Positions 1 to 8,721 are shown, counted from the stretch's first letter. The stretch: 64,000 nt of DNA from Saprospiraceae bacterium (GCA_016787525.1 JAEUUP010000024.1:1-64000); one strand, 5' to 3'. Program-made: numbers and translations. Notes: a model not told the origin generated them from the sequence alone.

Positions 1-247
1 TTTTTCCATTTAGAAAAATTCTTTTTCCGTTTAGAAAAATTCTTTTTCCATTTAGAAAAATTCTTTTTCCATTTAGAAAAATTCTTTTTCCATTTAGAAA
101 AATTCTTTTTCCATTTAGAAAAATTCTTTTTCCATTTAGAAAAATTCTTTTTCCGTTTAGAAAAATTCTTTTTCCGTTTGGAAAAATTCTTTTTCCGTTT
201 AGAAAAATTCTTTTTCCGTTTGGAAAAATTCTTTTTCCGTTTAGAAA
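1..247. repeat. 21-bp tandem repeat array, about 11.8 units
   Basis: Eleven complete 21-bp units start at 1, 22, 43 and so on to 211, with a partial twelfth from 232. Each unit has the form TTTTTCC-R-TTT-R-GAAAAA-TTC, so it carries an imperfect inverted repeat (TTTTTC/GAAAAA) and an A-tract. Only two positions vary (A or G). Units 1 and 3-7 carry A at the first variable site, units 2 and 8-12 carry G, and units 9 and 11 also carry G at the second. The period equals two helical turns, so the A-tracts are helically phased and the DNA should be curved. The array lies just upstream of the apbE gene and may begin before the window. One unlinked look-alike, TTTTCTATTTAGAAAA, is at 11025-11040. Confidence 0.95.
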
Positions 248-305
248 TGGCTGTGAGTGGATGGGAAATAAGGTGATTGAAGGTGAGTTGAGTAAATGGC
301 TACTT

Positions 306-1325
306 ATGTTGAACAAAAAAATAAAAATAACGGCTTTTTTGCTTGTTTTCACCATCACGATACAAGCACAGGCTAAAAAATACACTTTTCAACGCCCTAA
401 AATGGGGTCGCCTTTTAATATAACAGTGTATGCTGCCGACTCGGTTGAGTTATTGCGAGTTATTGAAAAAGCCTATAATCGAGTGGATACGTTGAATCAA
501 ATTTTTAGCGATTATTTGCCAACAAGTGAAACGAATGACATTTGTAAAAAGGCAAGGGCAGGAGAGTGGCAATCCATTTCAAAAGACTTTTATGATATAT
601 TGGCGATGGCGTTGGCAGCCTCTAAAGCAAGTCATGGGGCTTTTGATATAACTGTCGGTAATATTGTGAAACTTTGGCGAAAAGCCCGAAAAGAAAAGGC
701 TTTACCTGATAAAAACATGCTCAAAATAGGGCTTTCAAAAACAGGTTGGCAATATATTGAGACCATGAAAACGGGAAATTCTTATAAAATACGCTTCAAT
801 ACTGAGGGGGTACTTTTGGATTTTGGGGGTATTGTCAAAGGATATGCTGCGCAAGAAGTAGTGGATATTTTAAGTAAAAATGGGTTTCCAATATGCCTTG
901 CCGATGCAGGTGGGGACTTAGCTTTGGGGCAAAATCCGCCCAATACTGAGGGGTGGTCGGTAGGCGTGAGTTTACCACAAGAAGGCAACCAACTTTTACC
1001 CCAATTTTTAAAGTTGAAAAACCAAGCTATTGCAACGTCTGGCGACATGTATAACTATTTGGAAATCAATGGCAAACGCTATTCTCATATCGTTAATCCT
1101 AAAACAGGTTTGGGTTTGACGCATCAACGCAATGTAACCATTATAGCACCCGATGGCGCACAAGCCGATTGGTTAGCCACAGCGTGTAGCGTTTTATCTA
1201 TTAAAAAAGCCTTGAAATTGGTGCGGAGTTATCCAAATGTACAGTTGCTTATTGTAGAAAATCATAAGAATGAAATAAAAATGTATCAAAGTGCGGGTTT
1301 TTCTGTGCTTTTTTCATCAAATTAA
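306..1325 (+). CDS. apbE: FAD:protein FMN transferase (ApbE family), exported
   Basis: ApbE enzymes move FMN from FAD onto a Thr of exported redox proteins such as NqrC/RnfG-type flavoproteins, in the periplasm. Family motifs are visible in order: GAFDITVGNIVKLW, LLDFGGIVKGYAA, ADAGGDLALG, ATSGDMYNY, YSHIVNPKTG and the Mg-binding region QADWLATA. I chose ATG 306 because it gives a clean signal peptide (MLNKKIKITAFLLVF...QAQA). The frame is open to 261, but that extension would run into the repeat-proximal DNA. Two dispersed TACTGAGGGG copies (800-810 and 944-953) lie in frame and encode NTEGV and NTEGW. The 21-bp array lies directly upstream and could influence expression. No flavoprotein partner is nearby. 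Confidence 0.9.
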   Translation: MLNKKIKITAFLLVFTITIQAQAKKYTFQRPKMGSPFNITVYAADSVELLRVIEKAYNRVDTLNQIFSDYLPTSETNDICKKARAGEWQSISKDFYDILAMALAASKASHGAFDITVGNIVKLWRKARKEKALPDKNMLKIGLSKTGWQYIETMKTGNSYKIRFNTEGVLLDFGGIVKGYAAQEVVDILSKNGFPICLADAGGDLALGQNPPNTEGWSVGVSLPQEGNQLLPQFLKLKNQAIATSGDMYNYLEINGKRYSHIVNPKTGLGLTHQRNVTIIAPDGAQADWLATACSVLSIKKALKLVRSYPNVQLLIVENHKNEIKMYQSAGFSVLFSSN

Positions 1326-1364
1326 TATAAAATTGAGGTTTACCTAAATTCTATTTTTTCTATC

Positions 1365-2303
1365 GTGAAAATTACAAATACCTTTTTTATTTTGATGCTT
1401 CCTTTTATAGCAAAGGCACAACAGGTGTTCACTGCGTACGAACAAGCCATAGCAGGGACAAATGTCACTATTAAAATGATGCCGATACAGGCAGGGAGTT
1501 TTCAAATAGGCAGTCCTGATAAAGAAAAAGGACATGAACCCGATGAGTCACCTGTCAAAAAAGTGAAAATTGACTCCTTTTGGATAGCTGCTTATGAAAC
1601 AACCTACGACCAATATGAATTTTTCTTCGATGACGAAAAAGATGGCGCACCCAAACCCGATGCCATAACGCGCCCCAGTCCGCCATATATTGATTTTACC
1701 TTAGGCATGGGAAAACAAGGTGGTTTCCCTGCCAATAGTATGTCGCAATATGCCGCCTTGATGTATTGCAAGTGGCTGTATAAAAAAACAGGTATTTTTT
1801 TCCGATTACCCACAGAAGCGGAGTGGGAATATGCGTGTCGAGCAGGAACTGAAACGCCTTATCCTTTTGGAAAAGATACTAAACAACTCAAAGACTACGC
1901 ATGGTTTGAAAAAAATAGCGGTGAGAAATACCATAAAGTAGGCGAATTGAAACCCAATGCATGGGGCTTGTACGATATGTTGGGAAATGTGATGGAATGG
2001 ACTTTGGATGAATACAAAGAAGACTATTTAAAAATAATAACAGATAACAACCCCTCAGTATCGCCTACCTCTTTTAGAGAATCGAAGACGGTCAAAGGCG
2101 GTTCATTTCAAGATAAAGAGGTGGATTTACGCTCTGCTAATCGCATTAAATCTGACCCCATTTGGAACAGGAGAGACCCACAAATCCCAAAAAGCAAATG
2201 GTGGAATGCTGATGCCCCTTTCGTTGGTTTTCGCATCGTTCGCCCTATAAAACAGCCTTCGGCAGAAGAAATTGAAGCATTTTTTAAAAAATATATGGAA
2301 TAA
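1365..2303 (+). CDS. SUMF1/FGE-like domain protein, exported, catalytic cysteines absent
   Basis: A 312-residue protein with a signal peptide (MKITNTFFILMLPFIAKAQ) and one formylglycine-generating-enzyme-type fold. The hallmarks are FRLPTEAEWEYACRAGT, WGLYDMLGNVMEWTLDE, VKGGSFQDKEVDLRSANR and VGFRIVRP. In true FGE enzymes two catalytic cysteines lie just after the GGS motif; here that stretch reads GGSFQDKEVDLRS, without Cys. It is therefore more likely a binding or structural member of the SUMF1 family than a sulfatase activator. The start is GTG at 1365, which is needed to keep the signal peptide. An antisense TACTGAGGGG copy at 2051-2060 encodes NPSVS. The next gene follows 18 bp downstream, so co-transcription is likely. 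Confidence 0.8.
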   Translation: MKITNTFFILMLPFIAKAQQVFTAYEQAIAGTNVTIKMMPIQAGSFQIGSPDKEKGHEPDESPVKKVKIDSFWIAAYETTYDQYEFFFDDEKDGAPKPDAITRPSPPYIDFTLGMGKQGGFPANSMSQYAALMYCKWLYKKTGIFFRLPTEAEWEYACRAGTETPYPFGKDTKQLKDYAWFEKNSGEKYHKVGELKPNAWGLYDMLGNVMEWTLDEYKEDYLKIITDNNPSVSPTSFRESKTVKGGSFQDKEVDLRSANRIKSDPIWNRRDPQIPKSKWWNADAPFVGFRIVRPIKQPSAEEIEAFFKKYME

Positions 2304-2321
2304 AAGACTAAATCTGACATC

Positions 2322-3668
2322 ATGAAAAAAAATATTTTATCACGCCGTGATTTTGTAAAAAATACAGGCATTTTAACGGGTAGCTTAATGGCTGCCCCAT
2401 TGTTTTCACGCCAAAACTTTTTTCCCGCAGGGAATGAAGAAATAAAAGTGGCTGTCATTGGTTGTGGCGGTCGTGGCACAGGCGCAGCAGCACAGGCTTT
2501 GAGCGTTAAGCAGAACACAAAATTAGTCGCTATGGCAGATGCCTTTAAAGACAATTTGGACGAGTGCTATAAAAAACTAACAGGTAGCGATGCTAAAAAC
2601 CTTGCGGATAGTGTCGGTTTAGACATTCGCACCAGAGTGCAAGTGCCCGAAGAAAACAAGTTTCACAGTTTTGATGCCTACAAAAAAGCGATTGCTTTGG
2701 CCGATGTTGTCATATTGACCACGCCTCCAGGCTTCCGACCTATTCATTTCGAAGAAGCGATTAAGCAAGGCAAGCACGTTTTTATGGAAAAACCTGTTGC
2801 GACTGACCCCGCAGGTATAAAAAAAGTATTAGAAATGGCAGAAGTTGCCAAATCTAAAAAATTGAATGTCGTTGTGGGTTTGCAACGCCATTATCAAAAA
2901 GTATATCGTGAATTGATGAAACGTGTGTACGATGGCAAAATTGGTGATATTGTATCTGGGCAAGTTTATTGGAACAATGATGGTGTATGGGTGCGTCCAC
3001 GCAAAGAGGGGCAAACGGAAATGGAATACCAAATGCGGAATTGGTATTATTTCAACTGGCTCTGCGGCGACCATATCAACGAACAACATATTCACAATAT
3101 TGATGTGATGAATTGGGCTAAAAATGCTTACCCTGTTCGGGCGCAAGGCATGGGCGGACGCACAACCCGCGTGGGAAAAGAGTATGGTGAAATATTCGAC
3201 CATCATTTTGTGGAATTTGAATATGCCGATGGTTCAATTCTCAACAGCCAATGTCGCCATCAAAAAGGGACAATGAGCCGAGTAGACGAAATGTTGGTTG
3301 GCACAAAAGGTTCAGTCAAATTTGGCGCAGGCTTAATGAAGGGGACAAATGGCAAAGTGATATATAAACACGAGGGCAAAGGCGACCCGAACCCCTATCA
3401 AGTTGAGCATGATGAATTATTCGAGGCTATTGCCAAAGGCGAATATCGCTTTGCTGATGCTGAAAATGGGGCAAAAAGTACCATGACATCTATACTTGGG
3501 CGCATGGCAACTTATTCAGGGCAAGTTATAGAATGGGATAAAGCCATCAATTCGGGTATTAGTTTGCAACCCGCGGCTTATGATTGGCAGACGAATCCGC
3601 CAATTTTACCCGATGCAAACGGTATGTACCCTGCGGCTATTCCAGGTAAAACGAAATTTTTTACCTAA
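2322..3668 (+). CDS. Gfo/Idh/MocA family oxidoreductase with Tat signal
   Basis: NAD(P)-dependent sugar or cyclitol dehydrogenase-like protein of 448 residues. The N terminus has a twin-arginine signal (MKKNILSRRDFVKNTG) followed by a hydrophobic stretch, so it is exported folded, as is common for this subgroup in Bacteroidota. A Rossmann glycine motif (VIGCGGRGTGAA), the family EKPVA motif and a histidine-rich catalytic region (GDHINEQHIHNIDVMNW) are all present. The substrate cannot be deduced. It sits between the SUMF1-like gene and the sialidase-like gene, suggesting a shared role in processing glycans. Its stop codon is the first triplet of a 22-bp stem hairpin. Confidence 0.85.
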   Translation: MKKNILSRRDFVKNTGILTGSLMAAPLFSRQNFFPAGNEEIKVAVIGCGGRGTGAAAQALSVKQNTKLVAMADAFKDNLDECYKKLTGSDAKNLADSVGLDIRTRVQVPEENKFHSFDAYKKAIALADVVILTTPPGFRPIHFEEAIKQGKHVFMEKPVATDPAGIKKVLEMAEVAKSKKLNVVVGLQRHYQKVYRELMKRVYDGKIGDIVSGQVYWNNDGVWVRPRKEGQTEMEYQMRNWYYFNWLCGDHINEQHIHNIDVMNWAKNAYPVRAQGMGGRTTRVGKEYGEIFDHHFVEFEYADGSILNSQCRHQKGTMSRVDEMLVGTKGSVKFGAGLMKGTNGKVIYKHEGKGDPNPYQVEHDELFEAIAKGEYRFADAENGAKSTMTSILGRMATYSGQVIEWDKAINSGISLQPAAYDWQTNPPILPDANGMYPAAIPGKTKFFT

Positions 3669-3713
3669 GCAACTGTTATAAAACCTCTTATGAGGTTTTA
3701 TAACAGTTGCTTA
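3666..3713. terminator. 22-bp stem hairpin after the oxidoreductase
   Basis: A perfect inverted repeat: the left arm is 3666-3687, the loop TTAT is 3688-3691, and the right arm is 3692-3713. The left arm begins at the TAA stop of the upstream gene. There is no long U-tract, so termination is inferred from stem strength and position. Confidence 0.6.
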
Positions 3714-3721
3714 GTATTTGG

Positions 3722-3762
3722 TTTGCGGTTTGACAACTTTTCAAAAGTTGTCAAACCGCAAA
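3722..3762. repeat. 20-bp perfect palindrome
   Basis: The arm TTTGCGGTTTGACAACTTTT (3722-3741) is followed by a single C and its exact reverse complement (3743-3762). It is only 8 bp from the preceding hairpin and 22 bp before the next start codon. It could be a second terminator or block for read-through, or a protein-binding palindrome. Confidence 0.7.
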
Positions 3763-3783
3763 TACCTCTACCTAAATCAATTT

Positions 3784-4827
3784 ATGCTGTTAAAAATGCG
3801 TTATAAAATCCTCTATTGTGCCTTTTTTTTTACACTTTTTCACTTAAATGCTCAAAAAGCGATTGTAGTTAAAAGTGAAAATATGATGCAAGTCCCCCCC
3901 TTCAAGGAGTGCCACGCTTCTACGATTGTGGAATTATCTAACGGTAAACTCATGGCTTCATGGTTTGGCGGCACACGAGAATCAAATCCCGATGTGACTA
4001 TTTGGATTTCAACTTATGAAAACGGGCGTTGGAGTACCCCCCTCAGTATTGTGGACGGAATTCAGAGTGACACGCTGCGCTATCCTTGTTGGAATCCTGT
4101 ATTATTTAAAACAAAGGCGGGTAAATTATTCCTTTTTTATAAAGTTGGTAAAAATCCACGGACTTGGTGGGGTATGATGATGCACTCGAATGATGATGGT
4201 AAAACATGGTCGAAGCCCGAAAAACTGCCCGAAGGTTTTTTAGGAGCGATTAAAAATAAGCCAATTCAGTTGAAAAATGGAGATATACTGCATCCGTCAA
4301 GTACCGAAAGTATTGATGAAAAAACTTGGCATATTCACCTCGAAAAATGCGATAAAAACGGGCAAAATTGGGTTAAAATACCCATTGAAAACGATACTTT
4401 TGGCGTAATACAACCCACTATTTTACGCTATTCAAAAAGCAAGTTACAACTTTTAAACAGAAGTCGCCAGAACAAAGTGGTGCAAACATGGTCGAATGAT
4501 AATGGTAAAACGTGGAGTCCGTTATCTAAAATCAACTTACCCAATCCCAATTCAGGTGTGGACGGTGTAACGCTTAAAAATGGCTTACAAGTTTTGGTAT
4601 ATAACCCCATGAATGCGGGCGAAAACTGGTCGGATGGGCGCAGAAAATTGAATGTGGCTATGTCAAAAGATGGTATCAACTGGAAAGATATTTACATTTT
4701 AGAAGATGCTGAAAAAGGCGAATTTAGTTATCCTGCTATTATTCAAACGGCTGATGGTTTGGTGCATATTACTTATACTACGAACAGAAAAAATATTAAA
4801 TATATGGCTTTAAAAATAAATGAATAA
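3784..4827 (+). CDS. Exo-alpha-sialidase-like BNR-repeat protein, exported
   Basis: A six-bladed-propeller sialidase family member (predicted-neuraminidase group, COG4692-like). The signal is HASTIVELSNGKLMASWFGG followed by TRESNPDVTIW near the N terminus. Asp-box motifs follow: SNDDGKTWS, SNDNGKTWSPLS and SKDGINWK. It has a signal peptide (MRYKILYCAFFFTLFHLNAQ). The start is at ATG 3784 or 3796; an upstream frame from 3718 would translate the palindrome and is not credible. The true substrate (sialic acid or another acidic or rhamnose-type sugar) is not settled by the motifs. An antisense TACTGAGGGGGG copy at 4037-4048 encodes TPLSI. It is followed 24 bp later by a glycoside hydrolase. Confidence 0.75.
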   Translation: MLLKMRYKILYCAFFFTLFHLNAQKAIVVKSENMMQVPPFKECHASTIVELSNGKLMASWFGGTRESNPDVTIWISTYENGRWSTPLSIVDGIQSDTLRYPCWNPVLFKTKAGKLFLFYKVGKNPRTWWGMMMHSNDDGKTWSKPEKLPEGFLGAIKNKPIQLKNGDILHPSSTESIDEKTWHIHLEKCDKNGQNWVKIPIENDTFGVIQPTILRYSKSKLQLLNRSRQNKVVQTWSNDNGKTWSPLSKINLPNPNSGVDGVTLKNGLQVLVYNPMNAGENWSDGRRKLNVAMSKDGINWKDIYILEDAEKGEFSYPAIIQTADGLVHITYTTNRKNIKYMALKINE

Positions 4828-4835
4828 CCTGCATA

Positions 4836-4846
4836 CCCCCTCAGTA
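4836..4846 (-). repeat. Dispersed TACTGAGGGGG copy, intergenic
   Basis: CCCCCTCAGTA on the + strand, in the 24-bp gap between the sialidase-like and GH genes, directly at the place where a leader or ribosome-binding region would be. Confidence 0.95.
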
Positions 4847-4851
4847 TTTCA

Positions 4852-6993
4852 ATGAAAAAACTACTTTTTATTCTCATTCCTTTCGTTTTTACTGTTAAAA
4901 TAGTTGCTCAAACGGATTGGCTCATTGCGCCAATTCCTAAAAAAAGCGAAATAAAAATAGGCGATAAATACCTCGAACTCAATAACGGTTTGATTGCTCG
5001 GCGTATCCATATATCGCCTAACGCAGCGACTACAAGTTTTAAAAACTTGGTAACAGGTGAGCAGTTTATCCGTTCCGTTCGTCCCGAAGCACGGATTGTT
5101 TTAAATGGTAGAACCTATAATATCGGCGGCTTATACGGTCAGAAAGAACACGCTTATTTATTGGAAGATTGGATTCCCAATTTTAAAAATAATGATGCTG
5201 ATTTTCAATATCAACGCTATGAAATAAGCGAAGTGCAACCGCATTTCAAATGGAATTGCCAAACATGGGCATCGAATAAAAAACTACCGACGGGAAAGCA
5301 TTTGACCCTATTTTTTACCCAAAATAGTGAGGGGGTAAAAGGAATAGAGGTAGCCGTTCATTACGAGATTTTTGACGGTATCCCCGTTTTAAGTAAATGG
5401 CTAAGTGTTGAAAATAAAAGCGATAAAATATTAAAAATCAATCAAGTAGTGCATGAACAAATGGCTTTAGTAGAAGAAGAGTCGGCGGTAGTAGGCAAGC
5501 CAGAAAAGATGAAAAAACCACAAAAACTTTATATCGAAAATAACTTTGCCTACAACAACGCCATGCGTTATGAACTATCCGACCAAGCCACGCATTGGCA
5601 AATTGACAGCACATATACCTCGCAAGTGAATTACAATTATGAAACGCCTTGTGTGGTGGAAGTGTATCCGTTTTTGGGTGTGGGTATTGATTTAATGCCC
5701 AATGAAACCTACAAATCCATTCGTTCCTATGAACTCATTTTAGATTCTTATGATAGGGAGCGAAACGGTTTAGCGCGCCGCAAAATGTACAGCACGTTGT
5801 TCCCATGGACGACCCAAAATCCTATTTTTATGCACCTTGTCAGCACCGACCCTACAAAAGTGAAAAGCATCATTGATCAATGCGCTGAAACGGGTTATGA
5901 AATGGTGATTTTGAGCTTCGGCAGTGGCTTAAATATGGAAGATGATTCGGAAGCTAATATTAAAAAATTCAAAGAATTGACGGATTATGCGCACAGCAAA
6001 GGGATAAAATTGGGCGGTTATTCGCTGTTCAGCAGCCGAAGAATTGACGATGAAACGGACGTGATTGACCCTGTAACAGGCTTACCAAATAAGGGCGCGT
6101 TTTTCGGTCATGCGCCTTGTCTGGCAAGTCAATGGGGTATTAATTATTTAAAAAAGCTCAATAATTTTATTGAAAAAACAGGTTTTGACCTCCTCGAACA
6201 CGATGGACCTTATCCAGGTGATGTCTGCGCCTCAACAAAACACCCAGGGCATAAAGGCTTGGACGACTCGCAATGGGTGCAAATGCAGATGCAAAAGCAA
6301 TTTTATCAGGGTTTAAACGCGAAAGGCGTGTATATCAATGCGCCCGATTGGTATTTTTTAGATGGCTCACATAAAATTGCGTTGGGCTATCGAGAAGTCA
6401 ATTTTTCACTATCGAGAGCGCAACAGAAAATTTTAAATAGGCAAAATATATATGATGGCACTTGGGATAAAACGCCTTCGATGGGTTGGGGTTTTGTGCC
6501 TTTGACCCGCTATCAAGGCGGTTCGGAAGATGCTATTTTAGAACCCCTCAGTGAACACCTTGCGGATTATAAACAACTGATGTTTCAATACTATGGCGCA
6601 GGGGTGCAAGCCTGTTATCGAGGGCCGAGATTGTATGATACAGAAGCCACTAAAAAGGTCGTGAAAGAAACGATTGATTGGTATAAAAAATACCGTGAAA
6701 TCCTCAATTCTGATATTATACACTTGCGCCGAGCCGATGGTAGAGATTGGGACGGCATCATGCACGTTAATCCGATTTTAAAAGAAAAAGGGGTTGTTTT
6801 ATTGTATAATCCTTTAAAAGATAATATTTTACGTACAATAAAACTGCCTTTGTACTATACGGGTTTGACGGATAAAGCTATGATAAGTGTAGGAGAGGGA
6901 AGTGCAAAAACCTATAAATTGAACCGCGATTATTCTGTTGATATTGAAGTTTCTATTCCTGCGGAGGGGTATATTTGGTTGGTGGTGAAATGA
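4852..6993 (+). CDS. Clan GH-D-like (alpha-galactosidase-type) glycoside hydrolase, exported
   Basis: A 713-residue secreted protein with signal MKKLLFILIPFVFTVKIVAQ. The N-terminal half is a beta-sandwich-like region (residues about 30-300), followed by a TIM-barrel-like half. That half includes EMVILSFGSGLN, YAHSKGIKLGGYSLFSSRR, GFDLLEHDGPYPGD (D451 is a candidate nucleophile, comparable to the KxD/WD motif of clan GH-D) and INAPDWYFLDG. The C terminus is a short beta domain ending in IPAEGYIWLVVK. The resemblance is to GH27/GH31/GH36-type enzymes, but I cannot assign a family number. Two near-matches to the dispersed motif occur (TAGTGAGGGGG near 5325, CCCCTCAGTG at 6544) and no exact copy. 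It is probably the last gene of the glycan cluster. Confidence 0.65.
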   Translation: MKKLLFILIPFVFTVKIVAQTDWLIAPIPKKSEIKIGDKYLELNNGLIARRIHISPNAATTSFKNLVTGEQFIRSVRPEARIVLNGRTYNIGGLYGQKEHAYLLEDWIPNFKNNDADFQYQRYEISEVQPHFKWNCQTWASNKKLPTGKHLTLFFTQNSEGVKGIEVAVHYEIFDGIPVLSKWLSVENKSDKILKINQVVHEQMALVEEESAVVGKPEKMKKPQKLYIENNFAYNNAMRYELSDQATHWQIDSTYTSQVNYNYETPCVVEVYPFLGVGIDLMPNETYKSIRSYELILDSYDRERNGLARRKMYSTLFPWTTQNPIFMHLVSTDPTKVKSIIDQCAETGYEMVILSFGSGLNMEDDSEANIKKFKELTDYAHSKGIKLGGYSLFSSRRIDDETDVIDPVTGLPNKGAFFGHAPCLASQWGINYLKKLNNFIEKTGFDLLEHDGPYPGDVCASTKHPGHKGLDDSQWVQMQMQKQFYQGLNAKGVYINAPDWYFLDGSHKIALGYREVNFSLSRAQQKILNRQNIYDGTWDKTPSMGWGFVPLTRYQGGSEDAILEPLSEHLADYKQLMFQYYGAGVQACYRGPRLYDTEATKKVVKETIDWYKKYREILNSDIIHLRRADGRDWDGIMHVNPILKEKGVVLLYNPLKDNILRTIKLPLYYTGLTDKAMISVGEGSAKTYKLNRDYSVDIEVSIPAEGYIWLVVK

Positions 6994-7035
6994 TGCGCTA
7001 TTGTATGCTGTCATACTGAGTAGTACGTTTTGTAA

Positions 7036-7136
7036 GGTTTTAGAAAACCATTACGAAAATTCAAATTTTCGTAATTTTGTTTATCAATAATTCGTATTTT
7101 ACTAATCTTCCGAAGGTTACAAATCTTCGGAAGATT
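7036..7136. terminator. Three tandem hairpins between convergent genes
   Basis: Hairpins are at 7036-7049 (GGTTTT/AAAACC), 7050-7075 (ATTACGAAAAT, loop TCAA, ATTTTCGTAAT) and 7104-7136 (AATCTTCCGAAG, 9-nt loop, CTTCGGAAGATT). They separate the + strand glycoside hydrolase from the convergent CPBP gene and presumably terminate both. The last touches the CPBP stop codon. Confidence 0.7.
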
Positions 7137-7948
7137 CAGTTTTTTGTCCATTTCCAAATCGTCCATGTGACACTTAAAAAACACAGAATAGACACCACAT
7201 AGTTGAAAATAGTCAAGCTGAGTGATGATTCTTGGAGACTGCTGTTCAAAATAAAAAAAGTATCGTTTGATGGATTGTTGTTGATGCCGCCCATATTAGC
7301 AGAAAACAAATACCGCTGCGCCCAGTTATTACCCAAATGAATACCTATGGGAAAATACAAAGTGCGGGATTTCAGAAAAGCCGTAGCAAATAAAAAATGC
7401 CCAAACCCTGTGGTAAAAAGTCCCAACATTGCCGCCCAATTGCCCCACGCATGGAGTGCAATCCAGTGATAGACGATGAATAAAAACGCAAAAATTATAT
7501 TTGCCCGCGTCACACCTACATGATATAATGTTTGTTGAAAACAATAACCTCTGAATATCAATTCTTCATTTAAAACGCTGATTATCAAGAACAAAAAACC
7601 ACCCAAAATCAAAAATACGTTCGCATTGGGATTGGGGGTGATACTCAAACCATTTTGATAGGCTTGGGACAAAAGTAGTAAAGAGAAAAAAAGAATACCG
7701 ACAATCACACCCATCGGAAAATAAGTAATGGTGTTTTTTTTTAAGGTCAAACCCAATGCAGAGAGGTTTTTACCTTCTTTTTGGTACACATATCTTGTCA
7801 ACAACAACAAAACAATGGGTGCTAAAATATTACCAATCGTCGTATGACCCAATTGCGGACTCGGTATCATGGGCATGACGACGATGATAGCAAAAAACAG
7901 CAAAAATAAGAGTGTTATTTTTATAGGTGAAGCGGTTGTCTGATTCAC
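7136..7948 (-). CDS. CPBP family intramembrane glutamic metalloprotease
   Basis: A 270-residue integral membrane protein with about seven or eight hydrophobic segments. The three Abi/CPBP (Rce1-like) motifs are intact: EELIFR (E128, E129, R133), an FxxxH-type motif ending at H161, and HLGNN (H204, N208). In Rce1 homologues these Glu/His/Asn residues form the active site. Family roles include prenyl-protein processing in eukaryotes and peptide or bacteriocin-related functions in bacteria. No neighbour suggests a substrate. It is single and monocistronic, with a palindromic element (7981-8198) immediately upstream of its start. Confidence 0.88.
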   Translation of the reverse strand: MNQTTASPIKITLLFLLFFAIIVVMPMIPSPQLGHTTIGNILAPIVLLLLTRYVYQKEGKNLSALGLTLKKNTITYFPMGVIVGILFFSLLLLSQAYQNGLSITPNPNANVFLILGGFLFLIISVLNEELIFRGYCFQQTLYHVGVTRANIIFAFLFIVYHWIALHAWGNWAAMLGLFTTGFGHFLFATAFLKSRTLYFPIGIHLGNNWAQRYLFSANMGGINNNPSNDTFFILNSSLQESSLSLTIFNYVVSILCFLSVTWTIWKWTKN

Positions 7949-7980
7949 GATTTGAAGATTTTTTATGGTTTACAGTTTCA

Positions 7981-8198
7981 TAAGTAGTCAAAAATAAGTT
8001 TTCGTGCATTTCATCCGCCGCCTTTGGCGGAGAAAAGGACTTTGAGGAGCGAGCGATTTTTTGATTAAAATTTTGGCTTTGCCAAAATTTTAATCAAAAA
8101 ATCGCTCGCTCCAATAGAAAAACTTTCAAAGTACGCCTTTTGCGCGTAGCGCAAAACAGTGAGTATCAAACACGCGAAAACTTATTTTTGATTACTTA
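7981..8198. repeat. Palindromic element A1, 218 bp
   Basis: Terminal inverted repeats begin TAAGTAGTCAAAAATAAG and end in CTTATTTTTGATTACTTA. Inside are a GC-rich hairpin (CCGCCTTTGGCGG), a 67-bp central hairpin at 8046-8112 (arms starting GGAGCGAGCGATTTTTTG, loop TTT) and a small TTTTGCGC/GCGCAAAA hairpin. It is nearly identical in layout and length to the element at 13758-13975. It is a non-coding, MITE-like or BIME-like unit lying between two - strand genes. Confidence 0.9.
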
Positions 8199-8220
8199 AT
8201 ACGTTCTATTGATCTATATT

Positions 8221-8682
8221 CTAAACCATTGCAGCTGCTCGATGAATCGCTTTGCGAATACGGTCGTATGTACCACAGCGGCAAATATTACCCGACATAT
8301 ATGTGTCAATATCTTCATCAGTTGGTTTAGGTTTGGCTTTCAATAAAGCTACTGCTGACATGATTTGACCCGATTGACAATAACCACATTGCGGCACTTG
8401 CTCTTCAATCCATGCTTTTTGAACAGCGTGCAATTGGGTATTGCCAATACCTTCAATTGTTGTGATTTTACTGTTCTTTTTTAATGATGATACTGGGGTT
8501 TGACAAGAGCGAACAGGTTGTCCGTTCACATGAATTGTACAAGCACCACAGAGCGCCATGCCACAACCAAATTTTGTTCCCTTCAAACCAACAAAGTCCC
8601 TAATAACCCACAGCATAGGTGTGTCAGGTTCTGCTTCTACTTGTGTTTTTTTACCGTTTATATTTAAAGTGTATTTTGCCAT
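8221..8682 (-). CDS. Molybdenum hydroxylase small subunit, (2Fe-2S) protein (IorA-type)
   Basis: A 153-residue electron-transfer subunit of a xanthine-dehydrogenase-family hydroxylase. It has a plant-type ferredoxin cluster (C40, C45, C48, C60) and a second helical cluster domain (C99 and C102 in CGYCQSG; C134 and C136 in ICRC). The length and domain order match the isoquinoline 1-oxidoreductase alpha subunit. It passes electrons from the Mo-cofactor subunit encoded just upstream in the same operon (56-bp gap). The physiological substrate is unknown. There is no signal of its own, so it probably rides out of the cell with the Tat-targeted large subunit. Confidence 0.9.
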   Translation of the reverse strand: MAKYTLNINGKKTQVEAEPDTPMLWVIRDFVGLKGTKFGCGMALCGACTIHVNGQPVRSCQTPVSSLKKNSKITTIEGIGNTQLHAVQKAWIEEQVPQCGYCQSGQIMSAVALLKAKPKPTDEDIDTYMSGNICRCGTYDRIRKAIHRAAAMV

Positions 8683-8721
8683 TGTTCTATCTTTTTAAAA
8701 TAATGATTTAAAATTTGAAAA

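Noticed and set aside
1-247. CRISPR array
   Set aside because: The repeats are directly contiguous with no spacers, and no cas gene is near.
1-247. Iteron-type replication origin
   Set aside because: The 21-bp units would suit iterons, but there is no rep gene or DnaA-box cluster, and the context is chromosomal.
2829-3206. Antisense open frames over conserved genes (this and many others)
   Set aside because: They lie opposite well-supported genes and encode low-complexity or Ser/Thr-rich text without domains.
3718-3783. N-terminal extension of the sialidase-like protein
   Set aside because: It covers the 20-bp palindrome; a proper signal peptide begins at 3784 or 3796.
7010-7020. TACTGAGTAG and similar partial matches (11662, 33059, 53171)
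   Set aside because: They lack the G-run and are within what chance or decay would give, so they were not counted as motif copies.
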